NCBI GenBank assembly: GCA_964560875.1
Contig: CAZLMW010000122.1
Coordinates: forward strand, 1 to 22,943
Origin: CAZLMW01 sp964560875
GTDB lineage: Bacteria; Myxococcota_A; UBA9042
DNA: 22,943 bases
Direction of reading: 5' to 3'
This document shows, in pieces, positions 13,348 to 20,360 of the stretch. The translations under genes were made by a program, and so were the position numbers. The number at the start of each line of letters is the position of its first letter. Within the stretch, counting starts at the first letter, position 1. The notes below the pieces were generated by a model. The model saw nothing but the letters and a program-made list of their open reading frames with translations, ran no database searches and had not been told where the DNA came from.

Positions 13348-15119
13348 GCCGCAAGCACCTCACGGGCTGCGCGGTCGCCGTGAAACTGCGCCTCTTCAAA
13401 CGTGCTGATACCGGTCAGGTCCGCGTGGGCGAAGTGCACCCGGCCCAGCGGCCTGGCGCGTGCGGGTCCATCCGTCCACAGGTAGCCGGGCCGCGCAACC
13501 GCCATGCCATGTCCCCAGCGCCAGACGTCGATGCGTTCGATCTGTCGGCGCACGCCCGGGTGTGCAAGCTCCAGCTCTGCGATGATGGCATCCACCCACT
13601 CCGCGTGCGTTCGTTGCATCAGCAATCGGCGGCCCGTCGCCGGATCCGGGCGATCCATCGGCCAGTAGAGGGTCAGGTTGTGGTCGGTCCGCGCGACCCC
13701 CAGGCGCTGGTGGTTACCGTTGACGTATCCGAGCGATTCGCCGGCCTGGATCACGTTGTCCCACGCAAGCGGCGCGTGCTTGCGGGGCTGATTCGGGCTG
13801 CCGATGGGCGAGCGGAGATCCACCTTGACCCGCACATTGGCGACCATCCATGCCGCATAGTCTGGCAACTTGTGGGTCGCCGCCCGCGCCGCAAGTCCGC
13901 TGACGACGCGTTGACCGACGAACTGCGGGGCGGCCCAGATGACGCGCGCGGCCTCGATCCGAAGCGGCTGGTTGACCGAAAAATCGAAAGCATCGACCTC
14001 GACATGTCCGCCGCGATCCGAGACGCGATGCGCCATGACGCCCGTACGGATGGTCCTGCTGACCTTGTCTCGCAGCTTCTCAGCCAGCCAGGTGTTGCCT
14101 TCGGGCCAGGTCAGCACGTGGTCTTCATCGCCCTCTGACGTCACGCCGTCGCGACTGGCGAAGTAGTGCAAACCCGCCCACGCCGAAACGCGCGTTGTGT
14201 CCGCGCCGTAGTCGTCCCGGCAGCAGTAGTCGAGGTACCAGCGCAGGTCGTGGTGCACGAAGCCCTGCTTGTCGAGCCACGTCGCGAAAGTGATGTCGTC
14301 CAAGGCGCGTTGAACGCTCGTCGACGACAGCGCGACGGGGATCGCGAAGACCCGGCGTCCATCTGGCCCGCGTTTTCGGGCCAAATCGGCGGTCATTTTG
14401 CGAAAACGTCGGATCTGCGCCATGCCAGCCTGGTCGACGCCTGCGGAAGGGACGAGTCCAAGCTGCCATCGGCCGTTGCGAAACAGCCGCTCGTGAGGCG
14501 CGTGGCATAGGATCGCCGGATCGAACCGCGGTCGGCCGTCTTCGTATCCCTGGATGACACCAAGCTCGTCGAGCAGCCCGCGCACCAGGTGCGATTCGGT
14601 CGACGGAACCGGCAGGTAGTGGGCGCCCCAGGGCCAGCGCCCCGCGTCGTTTTCGCCGCCGACCGACTTGCCGCCCACGCGATCTTCCAGCTCGATGAGC
14701 AACACATCCTTGCGGCCCGATGCCAGCAACTTGCGCGCTGCGGACAACCCGGCGATGCCACCACCGATAATCAACACACCCGTCGTGATTCGCTGCGGTT
14801 TGCCCCCCGTCGCGATGGTGCCGTCCCGCAGCGCATGACCCCGCCGATGTGAAGTGCCAAGCGTTTCACCAGGGATGCCCCCACCGACCGCGTCGCCGAT
14901 CGCCGTCGCTCCTTCTCGCAGGTACTTGGACCCCAACAACGCGCCGGCCCCAACAGCGCCCAGTGTCAACAGGAGCGAGCGTCGCGAAATGGCGTCGCCG
15001 CTGGTGGTTTCGTCGTTCTCACTTTTGGCAACCTGCCGCGCGGACTCATCGCCATCGGTCGCCCCTGCGCGTCCGGACGGCTCATGGACGAAGCTGTCGC
15101 CGTTATTCGTTGGCGGCAT
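13344..15119 (-). CDS. Tat-exported FAD-dependent amine-oxidase-like protein
   Basis: 591 residues. A long polar N-terminus (1-44) precedes a twin-arginine motif, SRRSLLL (Arg46-Arg47), and a hydrophobic stretch (LTLGAVGAGALLG), so the protein is probably exported folded or membrane-anchored. The FAD-binding Rossmann motif is VLIIGGGIAGLSAARKLL (115-132), then LIELEDRVGGKSVG with the ribose-binding acidic residue. The C-terminal flavin motif is GRVHFAHADLTGISTFEEAQ. This is the flavin amine oxidase/protoporphyrinogen-oxidase-like superfamily. Its start lies 17 bases inside the spermidine-synthase-like gene, so a polyamine or other amine substrate is a reasonable inference. Palindrome copy D codes residues 84-91, between the export signal and the catalytic domain. 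Confidence 0.85.
   Translation of the reverse strand: MPPTNNGDSFVHEPSGRAGATDGDESARQVAKSENDETTSGDAISRRSLLLTLGAVGAGALLGSKYLREGATAIGDAVGGGIPGETLGTSHRRGHALRDGTIATGGKPQRITTGVLIIGGGIAGLSAARKLLASGRKDVLLIELEDRVGGKSVGGENDAGRWPWGAHYLPVPSTESHLVRGLLDELGVIQGYEDGRPRFDPAILCHAPHERLFRNGRWQLGLVPSAGVDQAGMAQIRRFRKMTADLARKRGPDGRRVFAIPVALSSTSVQRALDDITFATWLDKQGFVHHDLRWYLDYCCRDDYGADTTRVSAWAGLHYFASRDGVTSEGDEDHVLTWPEGNTWLAEKLRDKVSRTIRTGVMAHRVSDRGGHVEVDAFDFSVNQPLRIEAARVIWAAPQFVGQRVVSGLAARAATHKLPDYAAWMVANVRVKVDLRSPIGSPNQPRKHAPLAWDNVIQAGESLGYVNGNHQRLGVARTDHNLTLYWPMDRPDPATGRRLLMQRTHAEWVDAIIAELELAHPGVRRQIERIDVWRWGHGMAVARPGYLWTDGPARARPLGRVHFAHADLTGISTFEEAQFHGDRAAREVLAA
14849..14869 (+). repeat. 21-bp imperfect palindrome, copy D (inside flavoenzyme gene)
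   Basis: The + strand reads GTGAAGTGC-CAA-GCGTTTCAC: a 9-bp stem with two G.T pairs; only the loop differs from copy C. It is preceded by GAT. On the coding strand it gives Gly-Glu-Thr-Leu-Gly-Thr-Ser-His, a linker after the Tat segment. The reading frame differs from that used in copy A. Confidence 0.85.
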
Positions 15120-16611
15120 ACCGGCCCCATTCGGCCTCGTACAGCTGCACGAGCGCCTGGTTGTCGAGCCGATTGACCGCGGTGTCGACCGGTCCCATAT
15201 CGGCGGGGAATCGATACAGCTCGGCGATCATCGCCGGGTCGAGATAGCGCAGCCCAGGGACCGTGCGCGTGGGCCGTTGCCAGTCGCCATGATGGCCCAC
15301 CACGAATCCCCATTCGCCAAAGGACGGCACGTTGACGTGGAACGCGTCGGCCGAAAACCCGGCGGCGCGCATGGTCCGATGCACGCACCAAAACGCCTTG
15401 CGGGCGATGAACGGGCTTGTCGACTGGATGACGGCCGCGCCACCGGGGGCCACGACGCGATGCAGACGCTTGTAGAAGCGCTCCGTAAACAGCTTGCCGA
15501 CCGAGTAGTTCGACGGGTCTGGAAAGTCTACAACCACGTAATCAAAACGTTTTTGAACGTCTTTGAGGTGTTCGAAGGCGTCGGCGTTGATCACCTTCAC
15601 GCGCCGATCCAACAGCGCCCCGCCGTTGAGTTGCACGAGCTCATCGCGTTTGGTGAACAGCCTTGTGACCGCCGGATCGAGGTCGACGAGCGTGACCGAC
15701 TCGATGCCCTTGTGTTTGAGCAATTCCCGCACCGCCATGCCGTCGCCGCCGCCCAGGACGAGCGCGTGTTTGACATGGTCGCCGGGCCACGCCGCGTGCA
15801 CGAGCGCCTCGTGATACCGGTATTCGTCGCGGGTATCGAACTGCAGGTTGCCGTTGAGGAAGAGGCGCAGCGAGTCGCTTGACCGGGTCAGGACGATGCG
15901 TTGATAGGGCGTCGATTCGGCGTACACGATGGCGCCGGGGTAGTGCCAATCCTCTGCGTAGTGGACGAGCTTGTCGCTGTACACAAACCCAAAGGTCAGC
16001 CCGGCGAGCACGATGGCGGCGGTGAGTTGGCGCGCCCGAACCCAGCGCATCCGGTCGTTGAGCAGCTGCAATGTTGCCAGCGCGACGGCGGCGTTGAGGA
16101 TGCCAAAAAGGAAGCTGCTACGGACCAGTCCGAGGCGTGGAACCAGCACCAGTGGAAAGGCCAGCGAGGCGGCAAGTGCGCCGATGTAGTCGAAGGTGAA
16201 GACCTTGCTGACCAGGTCGCGCAGGTCGAGGTCGTCGCCGAGGATGCGCATCAAGATGGGGATCTCCAGGCCGACGAGGGTTCCGATGATGAACACGTCG
16301 CCGTAGAGCAGCGAGCGGAACGAGCTGACGCGGTCAAACAATATGAACAACACCGCCGCCGAACAGCCCCCGATTACGGCGATCAGCAACTCGACCGTGA
16401 CGAACAGCGATACGAGGTTGCGCTCGAAATAGCGCGACAGCCACGAGCCCACGCCCATGGCGAACAGGTAGGTGCCAATGACAGTCGAGAACTGGGTGAC
16501 CGAGTCGCCCAGGAGGTAGCTGGCGAGCGTGCCGGCGATCAGCTCGTAGACAAGCCCGCACGTCGCGATCACGAAGACCGAGAGCAGCAGGACGACGCGC
16601 ATCGCGTCCAT
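15103..16611 (-). CDS. Membrane-fused spermidine synthase-like aminopropyltransferase
   Basis: 502 residues. Residues 1-210 form about seven hydrophobic helices (VVLLLSVFVIATCGLVYELI, FSTVIGTYLFAMGVGSWLSR and so on). Residues 230-450 are a spermidine-synthase fold: TPYQRIVL, LRLFLNGNLQFDTRDEYRYH, the AdoMet-type glycine loop ALVLGGGDGMAVREL (287-291), TLVDLDPAV and VVVDFPDPSNYSVGKLFTERFY with the catalytic-position Asp362. Soluble SpeE transfers aminopropyl from decarboxylated AdoMet to putrescine. Membrane-fused homologues are common next to DUF350 and DUF4178 genes, and their substrate is unsettled. It starts 3 bases after the DUF350 gene. No AdoMet decarboxylase gene is in the window. Confidence 0.9.
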   Translation of the reverse strand: MDAMRVVLLLSVFVIATCGLVYELIAGTLASYLLGDSVTQFSTVIGTYLFAMGVGSWLSRYFERNLVSLFVTVELLIAVIGGCSAAVLFILFDRVSSFRSLLYGDVFIIGTLVGLEIPILMRILGDDLDLRDLVSKVFTFDYIGALAASLAFPLVLVPRLGLVRSSFLFGILNAAVALATLQLLNDRMRWVRARQLTAAIVLAGLTFGFVYSDKLVHYAEDWHYPGAIVYAESTPYQRIVLTRSSDSLRLFLNGNLQFDTRDEYRYHEALVHAAWPGDHVKHALVLGGGDGMAVRELLKHKGIESVTLVDLDPAVTRLFTKRDELVQLNGGALLDRRVKVINADAFEHLKDVQKRFDYVVVDFPDPSNYSVGKLFTERFYKRLHRVVAPGGAAVIQSTSPFIARKAFWCVHRTMRAAGFSADAFHVNVPSFGEWGFVVGHHGDWQRPTRTVPGLRYLDPAMIAELYRFPADMGPVDTAVNRLDNQALVQLYEAEWGRYAANE

Positions 16612-16614
16612 GTT

Positions 16615-16833
16615 TTATCCGCGGATGGCGGCGGCGATGATCAGCGAGATGCCGATAACGACCGAGCCGATGACGATGGCCAGCGCCGTATTGTGCTCCT
16701 CGAGCAGCTCCTTGGTCATCTTGGCGGGGGTCAGCTTCTCCATCAGGAAGTAGCTGACCGCCAGGATCAAGATGCCGATGAGCGAGAAAACCACCGAAGC
16801 GAGCAGGTGATCGACGCTGAGTACGGGTTCCAT
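16615..16833 (-). CDS. Short DUF350 (YjfL-like) membrane protein
   Basis: 72 residues with two helices: about 9-30 (LLASVVFSLIGILILAVSYF) and 50-70 (AIVIGSVVIGISLIIAAAI), joined by the charged loop LTPAKMTKELLEEHNTA. This matches one repeat of DUF350, whose usual proteins (E. coli YjfL, ~130 residues) carry two. A homodimer may replace the internal duplication. CGGAGA lies upstream of the ATG as ribosome binding site. DUF350 is a recurrent partner of SPFH, DUF4178, PspA-like and polyamine-enzyme genes in membrane-stress clusters. Confidence 0.85.
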   Translation of the reverse strand: MEPVLSVDHLLASVVFSLIGILILAVSYFLMEKLTPAKMTKELLEEHNTALAIVIGSVVIGISLIIAAAIRG

Positions 16834-16874
16834 GTGAGTCTCCGGTCGGCGGAAGATCCCGCCGCTTCCGCCAG

Positions 16875-17009
16875 CTATTTGCCGCTGAACAGCGCGAACG
16901 TGATCGCGCCGTCCAAGTAGCCGAAATCAAGATATAAGTACAGGATGAAGCCGCCGATAAGAAGCGCGCTGTGCCACCAGGGCGACGAGTCGGGTTGGAG
17001 CGAGCGCAT
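16875..17009 (-). CDS. 44-residue single-helix membrane protein
   Basis: An unannotated-size ORF between the soluble DUF4178 gene and the DUF350 gene. It starts MRSLQPDSSPWWHSA, then has a helix LLIGGFILYLYLDFGYL (about 16-32) and ends DGAITFALFSGK. The hydrophobic segment, its place within a tightly packed same-strand operon (18 bases after one stop, 41 before the next start) and the fact that it otherwise leaves the only gap in the operon core support it. The ribosome binding site is weak (GGTGCC). In related clusters an AdoMet-decarboxylase-like gene may occupy a similar place; this is clearly not one. Possibly a regulator or a stabiliser of DUF350 or the aminopropyltransferase. Confidence 0.65.
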   Translation of the reverse strand: MRSLQPDSSPWWHSALLIGGFILYLYLDFGYLDGAITFALFSGK

Positions 17010-17027
17010 CAGGCACCGGACCGTCGG

Positions 17028-17666
17028 CTACCACCCCTGCACCTCGCGCATGTTCTTGAGCTTGAGCTTCTTGAACGGCAGGTAGTTGCCCTCGTACAGC
17101 CAGGCGCGGTTATCGGACCACTCCAGCGTGCCGAAGCCATGGTTCTTGGACACGAGGTCGACGGTGATGGCCTCGCGACCCAACGGCGCGGGGAACGGCA
17201 GCTCGCCTTCCGCGACGGCGCACGATACCCGCTTGACGTCGTTGACCACGTACTTGCGGCCGCTCAGCGTCAACGCGTCACCAGCAGCGACCTTCTCTTC
17301 GAAGAACGCGCGGTCGGGCAGGTTGTTGTGGGGAGTCTCGGTCGAGAACGCGTACATGCCCTGCGCGTCGGTGAGCCAGCCGCTGCTGCCGTCCGCAAAC
17401 CAGGCGTGCCATTCGTTCCACCAGCCGCGATCCCAGCGCTGCTGAATGCGCCCGATAAGCTCAAAATCTGCGCCGTGATAGTCGCCATGCGTGCCGATTT
17501 GAAGCGGCGACGGGTCGTCCATCAGCCGCGCCATCTTCCCGCTGGCCACCGCGCTGTCGTCGGTCAAGACGAGCGTCGAATCGCAGTACGAGCAGACCGC
17601 CCACACCGACCCGGGGTTGTTGACCTGCACCGGTGCGCCGCAGCTGGGGCACTCGAAGTTGCGCAT
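17028..17666 (-). CDS. Soluble zinc-ribbon/DUF4178 protein
   Basis: 212 residues from the ATG at 17666, which has GGAAAGAGA just upstream; longer in-frame versions would run into the SPFH gene and lack protein-like sequence. The N-terminus is a zinc ribbon: Cys6, Cys9, Cys25 and Cys28 (ECPSCGAP..VCSYCDS). The rest is DUF4178-like: LQIGTHGDYHGADFELIGRI, WNEWHAWFADGSSGWLTDAQG, AGDALTLSGRKYVVNDVKRV and GREAITVDLVSKNHGFGTLEWSD. No membrane helix. It lies between the SPFH gene and the 44-residue gene. It is a paralogue of the protein at 18822-19865, which shares the ribbon and the domain but adds helices. Confidence 0.85.
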   Translation of the reverse strand: MRNFECPSCGAPVQVNNPGSVWAVCSYCDSTLVLTDDSAVASGKMARLMDDPSPLQIGTHGDYHGADFELIGRIQQRWDRGWWNEWHAWFADGSSGWLTDAQGMYAFSTETPHNNLPDRAFFEEKVAAGDALTLSGRKYVVNDVKRVSCAVAEGELPFPAPLGREAITVDLVSKNHGFGTLEWSDNRAWLYEGNYLPFKKLKLKNMREVQGW

Positions 17667-17715
17667 GGTGTCTCTTTCCGGCGGCCCGAAGGCGGCGATG
17701 GTGACGCCTTGAGGT

Positions 17716-18711
17716 CTAGATGTCCGCGAGGAGTTCGGCCTTTTTTCGGTCGAAGTCTTCCTGCGTGATGATGCCCTTCTCAACGAGGCTGTGCAGCTTC
17801 TCAAGCTTCGCGAACGCGTCCTCGGACGAGTCGCCGCCGCCGCCACCGCCACCGATACCGCCGAGCGCCTGGCCCATCACGTTGCCCATCGCCATTCCGG
17901 CCCCGAGCCCAGCGCCGGCTCCAGCGAGTCCACCGTCGGCCTTGGCGGCTTCAGGGAGGGCCTCAGCGGCCTGGTATTTCGCGTACTTGTTGAGGTTGCC
18001 GACCATGCGCATCTTGGACGCCTTGTCGAGCGCCTCTTCGAGCTCCTTGGGCAGCGAGACGTTTTGCACGAGGAAGCTCTCGAGCTTCAGGCCGTAACCG
18101 GCGAACACCGGCTGGATGGCTTGCTGGAGGTTGGCGGAAAACGCCCCGAGGTTGGCGGCCATGTCGAGGAAGGGCACACCCGAAGACGCCAGGAAGCTGG
18201 TCATGGTGGTGATGATGTTGGCGCGAATCTGGCCTTCGAGGTCGCCGACACGGTAGGGCGAGCGGGTGCCGCTGACTTTGACGTGGAAGGTGCGCGGATC
18301 TTCGATGCGGAAGCTGTAGGTGCCGAACGCGCGCATCCGAATCGGGCCGTATTCCTTGTCGCGGAACGTGATGGGTTGGGGAGTGCCCCAGCGCAGGTCG
18401 AGCTGGTCGCGTGTCGAGAAGAAGTAGACGTCCGACTTGAACGGCGCCTCGAAGCCCTTGTCCCAGTGCTTGAGGTTGGTCAGGATCGGCAGAATCGACG
18501 TGTCGAGCGTGTACCGGCCGGGCGCGAACGTGTCGGCGACCTGGCCTTCGTCGACGAAGAGCGCCAGCTGGCTCTCTCGCACGGTCAACGACGCACCGGT
18601 CTGGATCTCGTTGTCCTGCATCGGGTAGCGCCACGCGAGCACCCCGTCGTCTTGTTCAAGCCACTCGAGGACGTCGATGAATTGCTTGCGGATAGCGTCG
18701 AAAAGGCCCAT
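17716..18711 (-). CDS. SPFH-domain 'virion core'-type protein with SHOCT tail
   Basis: 331 residues, no signal peptide. It opens MGLFDAIRKQFIDVLEWLEQ then LAWRYPMQDNEIQTGASLTVRESQLALFV, the start of the YdjI-like SPFH family. The SPFH core covers about 40-240 (FAPGRYTLDTSILPIL, GDLEGQIRANIITTM, YGLKLESFLVQNVSLPKELEEALDK). A Gly/Ala-rich stretch (260-293) with seven straight Gly leads to a SHOCT segment (298-331: FAKLEKLHSLVEKGIITQEDFDRKKAELL). In B. subtilis, YdjI works with zinc-ribbon and membrane partners to recruit a PspA-type protein. Here it is flanked by two zinc-ribbon/DUF4178 genes. GGGAG precedes the ATG. Role inferred: scaffold for membrane-stress proteins. Confidence 0.9.
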   Translation of the reverse strand: MGLFDAIRKQFIDVLEWLEQDDGVLAWRYPMQDNEIQTGASLTVRESQLALFVDEGQVADTFAPGRYTLDTSILPILTNLKHWDKGFEAPFKSDVYFFSTRDQLDLRWGTPQPITFRDKEYGPIRMRAFGTYSFRIEDPRTFHVKVSGTRSPYRVGDLEGQIRANIITTMTSFLASSGVPFLDMAANLGAFSANLQQAIQPVFAGYGLKLESFLVQNVSLPKELEEALDKASKMRMVGNLNKYAKYQAAEALPEAAKADGGLAGAGAGLGAGMAMGNVMGQALGGIGGGGGGGDSSEDAFAKLEKLHSLVEKGIITQEDFDRKKAELLADI

Positions 18712-18748
18712 GGCACGGCTCCCGGATGCGTCAGTGAGACGACGTTAC

Positions 18749-18765
18749 CCCGCCGGGAAGGCGGG
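18749..18765 (-). terminator. Intra-operon hairpin
   Basis: CCCGCC-TTCCC-GGCGGG on the - strand is a 6-bp all-GC stem with a 5-base loop. It lies in the 110-base gap between the long DUF4178 gene and the SPFH gene. No U tract follows, so it is more likely an RNA-stability or attenuation element than a full terminator. Confidence 0.3.
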
Positions 18766-18821
18766 AACAACAGGGCGGTTGTCGGGGTGCTCTCGCCGCG
18801 CCTTCTCGACGTAGAAGGGGC

Positions 18822-19865
18822 CTACTTGCCGTAGTAGCTGCGGCCGGACGAATAGCCCGAGCTGCTTGAATCGTAGCTTTGGGGCGCGACTGCCAAGACG
18901 CTGTACAGCCCGAAATAGACTGCGCAAAACGCGCCCATTGCCACGGTCGCGATGGTGCGAATCGCCCTGTATCCGGCGCTTGGCTCGTCCTCGTCGCCGT
19001 TGGCCGTCGCTCCAATCACGACGCCGAAGATGGCCGTGCCGATCGCATACAGGAGCATGAAGAGGAGCGCGCCGCCGATGATGCCAAATAGCGTCGAGTA
19101 GTCGGCGGTCACGTAGACCAGGACCATCAACAACAGCGTGAGATTGCGCATCAAGGACGCCGCGTAGTGCTTCGTCGAGCCGTCATCGTCGTCGCTTTCG
19201 CCCGAAGCGCCGCCGCTCCCCTCGACCGCCGATTCGTCCAAGCCAGCGAAGGCCGCCTTCATCCGTCCGGCCGAGATACGGGTGCCGACCGACCAGTTGA
19301 TTTCGTCTTCGGTGCCTTCGAAGTACAGCGTGCTCGACCCGAACGACTCGTAGTCAGCGGTCTGCACCGTGTCACCGGCTTTGACGCGCCAATAGAATTC
19401 GCCGCGAACGTGGTCGACGCGCGCGTATCCGGTTGCCGTTCTTCGGTATTCGGTCCCGTCGACCTGGACGTGCTTGTCCGGCGCTCTTTGCGGCAGGCGC
19501 GCCGGCTCAACGAAGGTCCAGTCGCCCTCGCTCAGTACCAGCCACACGAATCCGCGCCACGGGTTGAACAGCAGGTACTCCTGCCACGACCACCGGTCTT
19601 CGGAGTCGCTGCGAACCAGCATCCCGACGACTTCCCATTGCGCGCCGCTGAGCTCGCCGCGGGTGCCAAGTTCGATCGCCGGTCGGATCTCCCGATGCTC
19701 GTCTGCGAGGTCGAGAATGCGGGCGCGGTCGTCGGTCGGATCGATCAGCGCGCCGCAATGGCTGCAGGCGACTTCCAGCGTGTTGGCGCCGGCACGCACC
19801 TGCACCGTGCCGCCACAGTTGGGGCAATCAAGGCTTCGCGCGAGACGGACGGGCCCCTGGGTCAC
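18822..19865 (-). CDS. Membrane-anchored zinc-ribbon/DUF4178 protein
   Basis: 347 residues from a GTG start 12 bases after apaG. A zinc ribbon (Cys14, Cys17, Cys34, Cys37; DCPNCGGT..ACSHCGAL) is followed by a DUF4178-like domain at about 60-200 (LGTRGELSGAQWEVVGMLV, WSWQEYLLFNPWRGFVWLV, VKAGDTVQTADYESFGSSTL, EINWSVGTRIS). After an acidic linker (GESDDDDGS) come three helices at about 241-261, 262-286 and 303-326. The tail is Ser/Tyr/Gly-rich (YDSSSSGYSSGRSYYGK). It is the membrane-bound counterpart of the soluble paralogue at 17028-17666. Presumably the membrane receptor for the SPFH scaffold encoded next. Confidence 0.85.
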   Translation of the reverse strand: MTQGPVRLARSLDCPNCGGTVQVRAGANTLEVACSHCGALIDPTDDRARILDLADEHREIRPAIELGTRGELSGAQWEVVGMLVRSDSEDRWSWQEYLLFNPWRGFVWLVLSEGDWTFVEPARLPQRAPDKHVQVDGTEYRRTATGYARVDHVRGEFYWRVKAGDTVQTADYESFGSSTLYFEGTEDEINWSVGTRISAGRMKAAFAGLDESAVEGSGGASGESDDDDGSTKHYAASLMRNLTLLLMVLVYVTADYSTLFGIIGGALLFMLLYAIGTAIFGVVIGATANGDEDEPSAGYRAIRTIATVAMGAFCAVYFGLYSVLAVAPQSYDSSSSGYSSGRSYYGK

Positions 19866-19877
19866 AGCCTGAGCCTC

Positions 19878-20258
19878 TCAGTTCACCGACATGGGTTCGG
19901 CGAGCGAAAAGATGCCGATCTCCGCGTCGAACTCATCGCCGCCCGCGGTCACCATCTGGTAGCTGCCCTGCATCGTCCCGACCGGGGTATCGAGCGGGCA
20001 TGCGGACACGTACTGAAAGCTCTCACCGGGCCGCATCGTCGGTTGTTCGCCGACCACGCCGGGGCCGCGGACCACCTGTTCGCTGCCATTGGCGTTGGTG
20101 ATGATCCACTCGCGGCTGATCAGCGTTACGGTCGCGGTCGAATCGTTGTGGATGGTCACCTGGTAGGCGAAGAACCAGCGCATCGGCGGGCGGCTACGTT
20201 CGGGCACGTATTGGGAGCGCACGTCGATGCGGATGCCACGGGTCGTCGCGGTGGACAT
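19878..20258 (-). CDS. apaG: ApaG family protein
   Basis: 126 residues, close to the usual 125. The sequence has the whole ApaG immunoglobulin-like fold: TTRGIRIDVRSQYVPERS, FFAYQVTIHNDSTATVTLIS, REWIITNANGSEQVVRGPGV, VGEQPTMRPGESFQYVSACPL and GTMQGSYQMV. ApaG is linked to cobalt/magnesium handling and diadenosine tetraphosphate metabolism in enterobacteria; its biochemical role is unclear. It is 12 bases upstream of the membrane DUF4178 gene, so it may be the first gene of the SPFH operon. The 102-base gap before it shows no clear promoter. Confidence 0.95.
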   Translation of the reverse strand: MSTATTRGIRIDVRSQYVPERSRPPMRWFFAYQVTIHNDSTATVTLISREWIITNANGSEQVVRGPGVVGEQPTMRPGESFQYVSACPLDTPVGTMQGSYQMVTAGGDEFDAEIGIFSLAEPMSVN

Positions 20259-20360
20259 GGCTTCATCCCGGCCTGAGAGTCGACGCGAGGGTCGCCCGGC
20301 CGGCCCTTTTCGCGCAAGGGTCGCGCGTCGTTGAGGCGTTGGCGCGATGGTTGTTGTCGT

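Noticed and set aside
13350..13395. CACCTCAC and GTGAAAC near the end of the flavoenzyme gene as a fifth palindrome copy
   Set aside because: The halves are everted and widely spaced, and they code the conserved flavin-domain C-terminus; no hairpin of the same type can form.
14854..16920. Two long + strand frames (14854-15882 and 15901-16920)
   Set aside because: Antisense to the flavoenzyme, aminopropyltransferase, DUF350 and 44-residue genes; low-complexity charged sequence typical of shadow frames.
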